Positions 49,938 through 57,834 of a stretch of DNA of 64,000 nt are shown piece by piece; the stretch's first letter is position 1, and each line of letters opens with the position of its first letter. The DNA is from Acidimicrobiales bacterium (lineage in GTDB: Bacteria > Actinomycetota > Acidimicrobiia > Acidimicrobiales > UBA8592). Under the pieces are notes generated by a model. It was given only the letters and a program-made list of their open reading frames with translations, did not search any database and was not told the DNA's origin. The position numbers were made by a program, and so were the translations under genes. The stretch lies in the NCBI GenBank assembly GCA_030740795.1, contig JASLWO010000056.1:1-64000 (forward strand). The letters run 5' to 3'.

Positions 49938-50276
49938 TTACAGCAATGAGGTTAAATCCAGAATTAGAAGCACGGTTAATAAAATAATCACACTTATGTT
50001 AAGGGCTGTTATTTTCCATTTCCATTGATGATTTGAAGCATGGAACCGTTTAATGCTGTAAATGTTTGCGACTATTCCTATAAGGCTTGCGACTAAACCT
50101 ATTCCTGACCCCACCCCGGATGCAACACCTAAAACAGGAGCAAGAATAGGGAAGATTACGTAGGTGAACGCACACCGGATCCCAGAAATAATCATGGCAG
50201 TTGAAAAAGTATTCTGTGCTTTTTCGTTACTTACCGTTTCGGTCGCTCCGACTTTTTCAACTGTGCTTTCGCTCAC
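49938..50276 (-). CDS. small integral membrane protein
   Basis: A 112-residue protein with a short polar N-terminus and three hydrophobic segments: MIISGIRCAFTYVIFPILAPVL, GIGLVASLIGIVANIYSI and ITALNISVIILLTVLLILDL. The arrangement recalls small actinobacterial membrane proteins of unknown function. I see no catalytic motif. It is followed by fbpC (45 bases) and preceded by AzlD (64 bases), all on the minus strand. No function is assigned. Confidence 0.6.
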   Translation of the reverse strand: MSESTVEKVGATETVSNEKAQNTFSTAMIISGIRCAFTYVIFPILAPVLGVASGVGSGIGLVASLIGIVANIYSIKRFHASNHQWKWKITALNISVIILLTVLLILDLTSLL

Positions 50277-50340
50277 GGATATATCCTATCTCTTGTTTAA
50301 GATTTCGTAAGCAGTTTTCAACGCTTCCTGGTGTTTTCCA

Positions 50341-50655
50341 TTAACTGAATGCGAGCCGCCACAAAGCAGTAGCTACGGCGGCAATAATAACAACGATAAA
50401 GAATGGGAGTTTCTTCCAAAGTGCAATAGCGGCTGCCAGCAGTCCCACTACTCGTGCATCAAAAACAAGTGAGGAGGTTTCGCTAAACGCGCTTGTAACT
50501 ACCAAAGCGGCGAGCAGTGGTGTTGGGAGTAGCAATGCTACTTCTTGAAACTTAATTGGTAGCTGGCGGGAATTTCCAAAGTAGATAGGACCTAATGCCT
50601 TTAAACAATAGGTGCCGGCAGCGAGGAGAAGAATGACAATAGTCGCATCACTCAT
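50341..50655 (-). CDS. AzlD family branched-chain amino acid exporter subunit
   Basis: A 104-residue membrane protein with four helices of the AzlD family: ATIVILLLAAGTYCLKALGPI, LLLPTPLLAALVVTSAF with the PTPLLAAL motif, and a hydrophobic C-terminus. AzlD pairs with AzlC to export branched-chain amino acids. It overlaps the end of azlC by eight bases on the same strand, as expected for a co-translated heteromeric exporter. Confidence 0.85.
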   Translation of the reverse strand: MSDATIVILLLAAGTYCLKALGPIYFGNSRQLPIKFQEVALLLPTPLLAALVVTSAFSETSSLVFDARVVGLLAAAIALWKKLPFFIVVIIAAVATALWRLAFS

Positions 50656-51340
50656 TATCTGCTCCTTTCTTTAGTTTCCATGGCCGAACCCAAATTATTG
50701 CTCCAGCGGCGGCAATGACAGGAATGCCCGCCGGGGTTATAGGAATAAGAATCAAAGCAATCAAGGCTCCTATCGTTGCGGTGGCTCTATGCGTAGAGTC
50801 TTTCAATCTCCCCCAAATCAGGCCAAGAAACGCAGCAGGAATAGTCGCATCTATTCCAAAGTCACTAATAATGGACTCGGTCTCAGAAAGAACAGAGACC
50901 CCTATCAATGTCATTAGGTTCCATAGAACAAAAACGCTTATCCCTCCCCACAGATACCCGTATCTCCTATTCTCAACTGAGCTTTGTGACGACGCTACAG
51001 CAGTTGATTCATCAATCATTAACTGGGAAATGCAAGCTCTCCAAATAAACGAACCTTTAAGAGATGGGGCTAACGAAACCCCAAACGCTAACGACCGTAG
51101 ATTTAAAAGGAGCCCAGCGGTGATGGCCGCTATGACAGTTCCATCATCTGCAAGGACGCTAACAGCAGCGAACTGTGACGATCCTGCAAAAACAAGAGCT
51201 GAGAAGCCAAGGGCCTCCCACATGCTTATTCCTGCTTCAGCGCAAAGAGCTCCAAAAGCCAATCCAAAAGGAGCTAAGGCCAAACCAATAGATACGGCTT
51301 GCGCTCGAATTGCCCGACGTATGGAATCATTTTCCTGCAT
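50648..51340 (-). CDS. AzlC family branched-chain amino acid exporter
   Basis: A 230-residue membrane protein with six to seven helices. The AzlC signature AIRAQAVSIGLALAPFGLAFG and ALGFSALVFAGSSQFAAVS are near the N-terminus, and MIDESTAVASS is the polar segment between helices. The gene starts at ATG 51340, and TATCCT lies eight bases upstream on the minus strand, so the transcript is probably leaderless. It forms a translationally coupled pair with AzlD. Confidence 0.88.
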   Translation of the reverse strand: MQENDSIRRAIRAQAVSIGLALAPFGLAFGALCAEAGISMWEALGFSALVFAGSSQFAAVSVLADDGTVIAAITAGLLLNLRSLAFGVSLAPSLKGSFIWRACISQLMIDESTAVASSQSSVENRRYGYLWGGISVFVLWNLMTLIGVSVLSETESIISDFGIDATIPAAFLGLIWGRLKDSTHRATATIGALIALILIPITPAGIPVIAAAGAIIWVRPWKLKKGADNE

Positions 51341-51348
51341 AGGTTCTC

Positions 51349-51354
51349 AGGATA
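51349..51354 (-). promoter_or_regulatory. putative leaderless -10 box (TATCCT) for azlC
   Basis: TATCCT, eight bases, then ATG on the minus strand, with no ribosome-binding site. Confidence 0.4.
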
Positions 51355-51387
51355 CGGACTTCCACCAGTTTTAAGAAAAAAGTAACT

Positions 51388-51588
51388 TCAAAAAAGGCTG
51401 ACTATCGCCCAGATTGCAGCTATGAGTCCTATGAGGATCATGATTATTGAACGGAATAACGGTGGCCGCTCAAAATCTCTGTCATCAGGGGCATTCTTTG
51501 TGTTGATCAAGGCAAGGAAATTCCCAACGGCTAGTGCTCCCCCAAATGCAAGAACTAGAAGAACGATGAGGTTTTCGCCTAAGAACAT
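51388..51588 (-). CDS. small two-helix membrane protein
   Basis: A 66-residue protein with an N-terminal helix (LIVLLVLAFGGALAVGNFLAL), a polar middle (NTKNAPDDRDFERPP) and a C-terminal helix (IIMILIGLIAAIWAIVSLF). The regular length, a clear start and a nine-base gap after dnaB suggest a real small gene rather than an ORF shadow. Its function is unknown; it might be cotranscribed with dnaB. Confidence 0.55.
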   Translation of the reverse strand: MFLGENLIVLLVLAFGGALAVGNFLALINTKNAPDDRDFERPPLFRSIIMILIGLIAAIWAIVSLF

Positions 51589-51597
51589 GTGCTTATT

Positions 51598-53001
51598 TTA
51601 ATACTCTTCCGGCGGTGGCGTATCGCTGGCCCTCGCCATATCAGCAAATCGTGTGTAGTGCTTGAGCCAAGCAAGTTTCACTCTACCTGTAGGCCCTGAT
51701 CGATGTTTCGCTACCAGCACTTCAGCCATTCCTTGATCAGGGGATTCCATATTGTAAACCTCATCTCTATAGAGGAACATGACAACATCGGCATCCTGTT
51801 CTATAGATCCAGATTCTCGTAAGTCAGAAAGCATCGGTCTTTTATCTTGTCGTTGTTCAAGGTTTCTGCTCAGCTGTGAGAGGGCGACGACAGGACATTC
51901 CAGTTCGCGTGCAAGTATCTTCAAACTTCGGCTAATTTCAGATACTTCAACCTGTCGATTTTCAGCACGTACTCTGCCGCTCATGAGTTGGAGATAATCA
52001 ACTACCACCATCCCTATCTTCCCTACCCTGCTCTTAAGCCTTCTAGCTTTAGCCCTGATTTCCATCACTGTTGTGTTGGGGTTGTCATCAATCCATAGGG
52101 GAGCTCCAGATAGCCGACCCACAGCATGACTAATTTTTGTCCAATCATCATCATTCATGCTGCCAATACGAACTTTGCTTGAATCAACTCGCGCCTCAGT
52201 ACATAGAATTCTCTGACTGATCTCATACTGGCTCATTTCAAGTGAGAAAAAAAGGACTGGGGCATCGGCTTCCATGGCCGCATGGGCAGCAATATTTAAC
52301 CCAAAACTGGTTTTGCCCATAGCGGGTCGCGCTCCCACAACAATGAGATTATTAGGTTGAAGCCCGGCAAGGAGTCGGTCTAGCTCTGAAAAACCCGTAG
52401 GCGTGCCCGTTACAGTGCTCCCACGCTCAACACGCTCCTCCAAAAGATTCAAAGTTTCATCAAGAAGTTCTTCAAGTGCAGCATAATTACTAGAGTCTCT
52501 TCCTTGCGCGAGATTAAATACCAGAGACTCGGCTTCATCTACGGCTTTAACTACATCATCTGGTTGAGAAAATCCGATTTCAGAGATTTCCGAACCTGCT
52601 TGTATCAATCGGCGTAATTGTGCGTGTGAATAAACAATACGCGCATATTCAACAGTGTTTGTCGCTGCTGGAGTGTTTGCCTGTAAATCAATGAGTGTCG
52701 CGTTCCCGCCCATTCCATCAAGCATTCCGGCTCGACCAAGTTCATCAGCTACGGTCACAATATCTGCTGGTTCTCCAGCAGCGAAAAGTGCTGTTATCGC
52801 ATTAAATATTTTCTGATGTGCTGGCTTATAAAAATCATCTGAACTTAAAATTTCAATGGCATCTGCAATAGCTTCTTTCGTTAAAAGCATCGCCCCAAGT
52901 ACGGATTCTTCCGCCGCAATGTTATGAGGGGGAACACGACCAGCCCGTCGTTGCGGTGGATTATCATCCGATGGTTCCGGTGGTAAAAATTGATCAGACA
53001 T
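51598..53001 (-). CDS. dnaB: replicative DNA helicase DnaB
   Basis: A 467-residue hexameric helicase that unwinds DNA at the fork. The N-terminal domain has PPHNIAAEESVLGAMLL near residue 25. The RecA-like C-terminal domain has Walker A VVGARPAMGKTSFGLNIA near residue 210, Walker B VVVDYLQLMSGR, and SQLSRNLEQRQDKRPMLSDLRESGSIEQDAD, the DnaB motif H4 region. No intein is visible and the length is normal. I start at ATG 53001; the track start adds 21 residues with no support. It follows the rpsF-ssb-rpsR-rplI group, as in other actinobacteria. Confidence 0.95.
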   Translation of the reverse strand: MSDQFLPPEPSDDNPPQRRAGRVPPHNIAAEESVLGAMLLTKEAIADAIEILSSDDFYKPAHQKIFNAITALFAAGEPADIVTVADELGRAGMLDGMGGNATLIDLQANTPAATNTVEYARIVYSHAQLRRLIQAGSEISEIGFSQPDDVVKAVDEAESLVFNLAQGRDSSNYAALEELLDETLNLLEERVERGSTVTGTPTGFSELDRLLAGLQPNNLIVVGARPAMGKTSFGLNIAAHAAMEADAPVLFFSLEMSQYEISQRILCTEARVDSSKVRIGSMNDDDWTKISHAVGRLSGAPLWIDDNPNTTVMEIRAKARRLKSRVGKIGMVVVDYLQLMSGRVRAENRQVEVSEISRSLKILARELECPVVALSQLSRNLEQRQDKRPMLSDLRESGSIEQDADVVMFLYRDEVYNMESPDQGMAEVLVAKHRSGPTGRVKLAWLKHYTRFADMARASDTPPPEEY

Positions 53002-53112
53002 GAGATATTTATAATGCCTTGGTATGACACTTTTTTCAATAGGAAAAGTTGGGGATTTCCGCACTTTATTTGGGGATTTCCCTATGGATGAATCTCTAAA
53101 ATCTGTGGGTAA

Positions 53113-53520
53113 CTATGAGCTATGGCTAACGTATTTAACATCGTTAAAAGAATCCGTATCAAAAACATACAGAAGCCTTAAAATTTCCATCCCTGAATTT
53201 GTGATGTGATGCTCTGCCCCTCCGGGTAAGAAAATGGTATCTCCTTTGACCACTTGCTTCTTCCCTGTCTGGGTATGCAAAGTTCCTTCGCCATCCAAAA
53301 TGAAATACAGTTCATTTTGGTCGTGGGAATGTCCTCTTTCAGGAACTACCGCATCTATAGGAATTTCAGCTATTCCTGCTGTTAGCCCAGCAGAAGGTGT
53401 TCTATCTTTACTTAATAGCGTCCACCAGCGCACAATAAGACCATCATCGGTTGACCAGTTCTCTTCTTCAATATCTTCAATCCGGCGAACCAGTGGTTTA
53501 TTTGTTGATTTTTCAGGCAC
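53113..53520 (-). CDS. cupin domain protein
   Basis: A 135-residue single-domain cupin, likely a metal-binding protein. The first motif is RGHSHDQNELYFILDGEG near residue 65 (two His and Glu), and the second is DTIFLPGGAEHHITNSG near residue 94 (His). It sits between rplI and dnaB, overlapping rplI by eight bases, so it belongs to this ribosomal-protein transcript. A cupin in this position is not part of the usual operon and I know no reason for it. Confidence 0.8.
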   Translation of the reverse strand: MPEKSTNKPLVRRIEDIEEENWSTDDGLIVRWWTLLSKDRTPSAGLTAGIAEIPIDAVVPERGHSHDQNELYFILDGEGTLHTQTGKKQVVKGDTIFLPGGAEHHITNSGMEILRLLYVFDTDSFNDVKYVSHSS

Positions 53521-53965
53521 CTTCAGCTACCACGTCAACAGAAATTGTAAATTCAACGTCTGGATGTGGCTTAACGGTTACTGGGTACGTGCCAACTTCT
53601 TTAATGCTGTCAGTTACCTCAATGGCTTTCCGATCTATCGTAATATTTTTTTGGTTGGAGAGCGCAGCACTTATATCTGCTGATGTGACCGATCCGAAAA
53701 GCTTTCCGCCTTCACCTGCTTTCATTTCAATTGAAAGAGTTTGATCTAGCATACGAGATGCCATTTCTTCTGCTTCTGCTTTTTCTTCTGAGGCTTTGAG
53801 TTCACGTGCCTTACGCATACTCTCTGCTTCCCGTTCAGCCCCGGCTGTAGCTTTAAAAGCCATACCTTGAGGTATTAGCTTATTTTGAGCAAACCCATCA
53901 GATATGTCAACGACGTCTCCTTTGTGGCCGACTCCTTTAACGTCGGCTCGAAGTACAACTTTCAC
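53513..53965 (-). CDS. rplI: 50S ribosomal protein L9
   Basis: A 150-residue L9, which binds 23S rRNA and bridges neighbouring ribosomes. The N-terminal [23 protein letters not shown] is the L9 RNA-binding domain, followed by the long helix ([21 protein letters not shown]) and the C-terminal domain ([19 protein letters not shown]). Length is normal. It starts inside the rpsR stop (ATGA) on the minus strand. Confidence 0.95.
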   Translation of the reverse strand: MKVVLRADVKGVGHKGDVVDISDGFAQNKLIPQGMAFKATAGAEREAESMRKARELKASEEKAEAEEMASRMLDQTLSIEMKAGEGGKLFGSVTSADISAALSNQKNITIDRKAIEVTDSIKEVGTYPVTVKPHPDVEFTISVDVVAEGA

Positions 53966-54462
53966 TCTGTCGTCTCCTCTGTTTCAGTTGTTTCAACTTT
54001 TGTTTCAACTTCAGTTGCTTCAGAAGTGGTTGCTTCAACGTCAGTTTCCAGCTCTTGTATTTCGTTTTCAACTTCTGGTTTTGGAGGTGAAGGTCGTTTC
54101 CGAGATTCTGTGTCTCTTGGTCGGCGATCATCATCTCTTGGTCGACGATCGTCATCTCTCTGACGTCGATCCCCTCCACGACCGCCTCTTTGCGTTGTCA
54201 CCCGGCTTGAATACGGAAGTAACGCCATTTCTCGGGCATTCTTTATCGCCATAGCGACATCTCTTTGCTGCTGGGCGCTATTCCCAGTGACCCGTCGCGC
54301 TCGAATTTTTGCCCGATCGGAAACAAAACGTCTAAGAAGATTAACGTCTTTCCAATCAACATATTCGATCTTCTCTTGCGTTAGGATCGAAACTTTTTTC
54401 TTCCCTCTTCGGTCCATAGCCGAAGGGGTTTTTGCTCTTTTCTTATTTTTGGTAGGAGGCAT
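53962..54462 (-). CDS. rpsR: 30S ribosomal protein S18 with long acidic C-terminal extension
   Basis: A 166-residue S18; the normal length is about 75-90. Residues 1-85 are the canonical S18 ([53 protein letters not shown]), without the Cys ligands of zinc-binding forms. Residues 90-166 add first an Arg/Asp repeat region ([19 protein letters not shown]) and then a strongly acidic Glu/Thr tail ([20 protein letters not shown]). The extension is low-complexity and probably disordered. Start ATG 54462 follows ssb by 12 bases. It is in the S6-SSB-S18-L9 operon. Confidence 0.9.
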   Translation of the reverse strand: MPPTKNKKRAKTPSAMDRRGKKKVSILTQEKIEYVDWKDVNLLRRFVSDRAKIRARRVTGNSAQQQRDVAMAIKNAREMALLPYSSRVTTQRGGRGGDRRQRDDDRRPRDDDRRPRDTESRKRPSPPKPEVENEIQELETDVEATTSEATEVETKVETTETEETTE

Positions 54463-54474
54463 GGTTTCTTCTTT

Positions 54475-54915
54475 CTAGAACGGTTCTTCGTTGGGGTCAT
54501 AGGCTGGCGCAGCTGGTTGAGCGGCACTGCTGCTACTTCCGCCGAAATCACCGCCGCTACGTTCTTGTCGATTTACTTCAGCTGTTGCCCATTTAAGGCT
54601 TGGGCTCACTTCGTCTGCTTGTATTTCGACCTTCGATCGGGTTTGCCCACTATCTCTATCTTCCCATGATGAGTAGTCCATGCGACCATATACAACCACT
54701 CTCATCCCTTTAGATAATGAGGCCGCGCAATTCTCTGCAAGGTCACGCCAACAGGTCACATTAAAGAAATGAGATTTATCCTCTCCTCCATTGGGGCCAG
54801 AACGTTGATTCCACGCAACCCCCAAACTACATACCGGCACCCCTGACTGGGTGAACCGCAGTTCTGGGTCGCGGGTAAGATTTCCTACTATCACTATGTT
54901 GTTATCAAATGCCAT
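54475..54915 (-). CDS. ssb: single-stranded DNA-binding protein
   Basis: A 146-residue SSB that protects single-stranded DNA at the fork. The OB-fold is visible: NNIVIVGNLTRDPELRFTQSG at the N-terminus, FFNVTCWRDLAENCAASLSKG near residue 50 and VVVYGRMDYSSWEDRDSG. The tail is Gly/Ser/Ala-rich and ends in NEEPF, an acidic C-terminal tip with the final Phe needed for partner binding. The position between rpsF and rpsR is standard. Confidence 0.95.
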   Translation of the reverse strand: MAFDNNIVIVGNLTRDPELRFTQSGVPVCSLGVAWNQRSGPNGGEDKSHFFNVTCWRDLAENCAASLSKGMRVVVYGRMDYSSWEDRDSGQTRSKVEIQADEVSPSLKWATAEVNRQERSGGDFGGSSSSAAQPAAPAYDPNEEPF

Positions 54916-54955
54916 TGTTTCTTTCCTTATTCTCGTTCCAGTGTTTCTAACCTAG

Positions 54956-55285
54956 TCAACTTTTTTCGAGAAGTCCTCTCCGATTTGCTTCATGATCGGG
55001 AAGACGTATGAGTTTGTGTCGTACTATTTCATCCGTGAGCCGTAACGTTCGTTCAAGTGGTTCCATGTCGATTTGACCCGTTGTCATTTCAAGTACGACG
55101 TAATGCCCTTCGGACTTGTGGTCTATTTCATAGGCGAAGCGTCGCTTCCCCCATTTGTCTGTTTTCGCGAGTTGACCGCCTTCGTCTTGGATCCAAGTAT
55201 CAACTTTCGATACGACGTCATCAACCATGGTGTCTTCTTGATCACCATCAATGATTATCATGAGTTCATATGCTCGTGTATTCAC
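54956..55285 (-). CDS. rpsF: 30S ribosomal protein S6
   Basis: A 109-residue S6, which binds S18 in the small subunit. The pattern RAYELMIIIDGDQEDTMVDD, KTDKWGKRRFAYEIDHKSEGHYVVLEMT and ERTLRLTDEIVRHKLIRL is typical. The start is GTG 55285 with AGGAGG about 13 bases upstream. A structured leader (next entry) lies between panB and this gene. First gene of the S6-SSB-S18-L9 group. Confidence 0.95.
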   Translation of the reverse strand: MNTRAYELMIIIDGDQEDTMVDDVVSKVDTWIQDEGGQLAKTDKWGKRRFAYEIDHKSEGHYVVLEMTTGQIDMEPLERTLRLTDEIVRHKLIRLPDHEANRRGLLEKS

Positions 55286-55308
55286 TACGAGTTTCTACCT
55301 CCTGTGGT

Positions 55309-55338
55309 CCCGCAAGCGGGGCTCTCAGCCGGTCTGAG
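55309..55338 (-). promoter_or_regulatory. putative S6:S18 autoregulatory leader hairpins of rpsF
   Basis: On the minus strand a hairpin CTCAG-ACCGG-CTGAG (55338-55324) presents a CCG in its loop and is followed by CCCG-CTTG-CGGG (55320-55309), then AGGAGG and the start. The known S6:S18 leader motif exposes a CCG in a hairpin mimicking 16S helix 22; this fits in position and content. Confidence 0.35.
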
Positions 55339-55395
55339 GGCAGGTTAAATTATGGTTCTTAGGTTAGTGGCATTAAAGGGAAATACCGACGTGTG

Positions 55396-56280
55396 TTACC
55401 AGCTTGCGAGTGGATCTTCTGACACAGGGAGAGGTGCCCCGTATAAACCGAGTTCTTCCGCTTCTTCAGCAGAAATTTTATAGCTTTCCTCTTCTGTAGG
55501 GAAATTCTTGTCACGGACGTCATTGTTGAATGCGGATAGTGCTGTAATTGTACTTTCTTTTAGGTTGGCGTAAGTACGAACGTATTTTGGTTGTAGTTCT
55601 TGGTATATACCGAGAAGGTCATGGAACACTAGAACTTGTCCATCACAATCCGGTCCCGCCCCTATCCCTATCGTAGGAATTGAGAGTGAATCAGTAATCA
55701 TTTTTCCGACAAGAGAAGGGACGCATTCAAGCACGATTGCGAAGCATCCTGCATGGGCTAAGGCTTTAGCCTCATATGAGAGTTTCACTGCGGCATTAGT
55801 TGTTCGACCTTGCACCTTGTAGCCGCCAAGTGAAAGAACCGATTGGGGAGTTAAGCCTAAATGGCCCATTACAGGTATTTCAGCACTAGCGATTGCTTCT
55901 ACCATCCTTACCCGATCCTGCCCTCCCTCGAGTTTTACAGCCTTTGCTCCCGCGCGTATTAGTTTCGCAGCGTTCTTTACTGTTTCTTCTGTCGAAACGT
56001 GGTAGCTCATCCACGGGAGATCAGCGACAATGAACGCATCTGGTTCTGCACGTGCAACCGCTGCTGTGTGATGTGCCATGTCATCAATGGTGACTTGTAG
56101 AGTATCTTCATATCCCAGCACAACCATTGCTAGAGAATCTCCTACAAGGATGATGTCTGTTCCAGCTTCAACAACCATATGGGCGCCTGGAGCATCGTAT
56201 GCGGTGAGCATAACAAGGGGAGTTTCACCGTCACTAACTTTATGTTTAGCTATCTTAGGAGCAGTCCAGTTTGAGCCCAT
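55396..56280 (-). CDS. panB: 3-methyl-2-oxobutanoate hydroxymethyltransferase
   Basis: A 294-residue PanB, the first committed enzyme of pantothenate (coenzyme A precursor) synthesis, which adds a hydroxymethyl group to ketoisovalerate. The metal/substrate residues are in motifs ILVGDSLAMVVLGYEDTLQ near residue 38 (GDS), HTAAVARAEPDAFIVADLPWMSY near residue 75 and VKLEGG near residue 117, and GHLGLTPQSVLSLGGYKVQG near residue 137 is diagnostic. Length is normal. It precedes the LLM oxidoreductase and stands upstream of the ribosomal group, an unusual neighbour. Confidence 0.95.
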   Translation of the reverse strand: MGSNWTAPKIAKHKVSDGETPLVMLTAYDAPGAHMVVEAGTDIILVGDSLAMVVLGYEDTLQVTIDDMAHHTAAVARAEPDAFIVADLPWMSYHVSTEETVKNAAKLIRAGAKAVKLEGGQDRVRMVEAIASAEIPVMGHLGLTPQSVLSLGGYKVQGRTTNAAVKLSYEAKALAHAGCFAIVLECVPSLVGKMITDSLSIPTIGIGAGPDCDGQVLVFHDLLGIYQELQPKYVRTYANLKESTITALSAFNNDVRDKNFPTEEESYKISAEEAEELGLYGAPLPVSEDPLASW

Positions 56281-56380
56281 TCCTATTTCCCTTCAAATAG
56301 TTGTGGTCTTTAAATCTGTTCACAGTGTAGAGGTTTTGTGAGAAATGCCCATCTGGCTCAGAAATTATCAAGTAGTGAAA

Positions 56381-57334
56381 TTAATTTGCTATGGCGTCTG
56401 CATAGAGTTGCAGGCTTTCCCAGGCTTTGTCAACAGGCATTCCTCCGCAGAGAGGATGGTGGACGACACGATCAAGTTGGCTTGCTTCGGAAGGTGTTAT
56501 TACTTGATAAATTCCTTCGTTTCTTAATTCTTCTGGCGTCGAAGCGTGACTGTGCACGGCTGATGATATGTCTGAAGTTTGCCAACTTGCATACTTTGAT
56601 GCTTCGTTGAGAAAAAATTGGCCTAGTTCTTTCCATGCCTTATCAGGGTCTTCTGCAACAAATGTCATTTTGGTTTCTTCATCTGGCATCGCGCAAAAAC
56701 CCTGAGTCCCGTTTAGTTCACATTGCTCGTAATAGTACGCTTCAAGTTCTGGAAGGTGAGCGGCGGGGGATAAAGGCAACCCAAATCTGGCTGCTCTCCG
56801 TGCTGCTACTTTACTTGTGCCTCCTATCATTATGAATGGATGCGGTTTCGTTACAGGAGAAGGGGTAACACAGTGAGTTTCTCCTCGGTATTCAAATGGT
56901 TCACCAGTCCATGCGTTGAGAAGAGTTTGAAGGGATTCGTCCATTAATTTCCCACGATTCTCCCAACTCTTTCCCATCAATTGGTATTCGCTTGGACGAT
57001 AACCTAATCCTAGAATCACTGTTAGCCTTCCCCCGCTCATTAAATCAATTACAGCGATGTCCTCAGCTACCCGAATCGGGTCATGAAGGGGTAACAGAAG
57101 GGCGGAGATCGATGCGGATAGATTCGTTGTTCGCGCAAGCACGGTTGCAGCGTTAATGAGCGGCGTCGGACTCCACGCATTGTCGGCTCCATGATGTTCT
57201 TCAAATGTGGCCATGAAAAAACCGTGTTTATCGGCAAATTCCGCCATTTCTAGCATTGCTTTATATCTAGATGACAAAGTCTCCGGGTCAAGAGATGGGT
57301 CAATAAGATTGAAGCGAATTAATGATAAAGGCAT
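56381..57334 (-). CDS. LLM-class flavin-dependent oxidoreductase (luciferase-like)
   Basis: A 317-residue TIM-barrel oxidoreductase of the bacterial luciferase-like family, which uses reduced FMN or F420. Motifs include GFFMATFEEHHGADNAWSPTP near residue 40, SALLLPLHDPIRVAEDIAVIDLMSGGRLTVILGLGYRPSEY near residue 85 and PFIMIGGTSKVAARRAARFG near residue 170. Actinobacterial members often use F420, but cofactor cannot be decided. It is located between panB and the DUF5318 gene on the minus strand. The substrate is unknown. Confidence 0.85.
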   Translation of the reverse strand: MPLSLIRFNLIDPSLDPETLSSRYKAMLEMAEFADKHGFFMATFEEHHGADNAWSPTPLINAATVLARTTNLSASISALLLPLHDPIRVAEDIAVIDLMSGGRLTVILGLGYRPSEYQLMGKSWENRGKLMDESLQTLLNAWTGEPFEYRGETHCVTPSPVTKPHPFIMIGGTSKVAARRAARFGLPLSPAAHLPELEAYYYEQCELNGTQGFCAMPDEETKMTFVAEDPDKAWKELGQFFLNEASKYASWQTSDISSAVHSHASTPEELRNEGIYQVITPSEASQLDRVVHHPLCGGMPVDKAWESLQLYADAIAN

Positions 57335-57401
57335 GAGGTCTCCGGAAAGTTAGCTTGACGAAAAACTAGCCTACATATTACAAATCGTCATATACGCTGC
57401 T

Positions 57402-57782
57402 CTAGAGCGTAAATGCTTTACTCAAGTGATTCCAGGAACATTTCGTGCATACTTCGATTTCGTAACAAGTGAATGTCCCTTTTCGTTTCCTTATACGATC
57501 AAGGTCTTTCTGTGAATTAACGCATCTGCCGTGGGAAGGCAATCTTGGCCCAAAGACATAGGTGACAACGACAAGCGTTGCTTCTTCACAAATTGGACAG
57601 TTCCCTTCCATCGGAACTGCATAGTTATGCGCAGCTCGAAGAAGTTCTGGATGCGCATCACAAACTTCATGTATGGAGGCCTCCCCAGATGCGTATTTTA
57701 CTAAAACACGTTTTCTTTCAAGGCGGTAATTTACTTCACTATTTGGCAGGGTATTGATTAGTTCTGAAGGAATAAATCCCAT
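57402..57782 (-). CDS. DUF5318 family protein (Mycobacterium Rv0049-like)
   Basis: A 126-residue actinobacterial protein. The family core is IHEVCDAHPELLRAAHNYA near residue 39, a CPIC motif near residue 60, TYVFGPRLPS, and the C-terminal VCTKCSWNHLSKAF, containing a CxxC and a His. Two CxxC pairs suggest a zinc ribbon. Orthologues sit near the replication origin between envelope and ribosomal-protein genes (as Rv0049 in Mycobacterium), which matches this context. Function unknown. Confidence 0.82.
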   Translation of the reverse strand: MGFIPSELINTLPNSEVNYRLERKRVLVKYASGEASIHEVCDAHPELLRAAHNYAVPMEGNCPICEEATLVVVTYVFGPRLPSHGRCVNSQKDLDRIRKRKGTFTCYEIEVCTKCSWNHLSKAFTL

Positions 57783-57834
57783 TAGTCAAACGTAGTTTAT
57801 AAAGGAATCCAGATCACAATTTTCTCTTGTTTGG

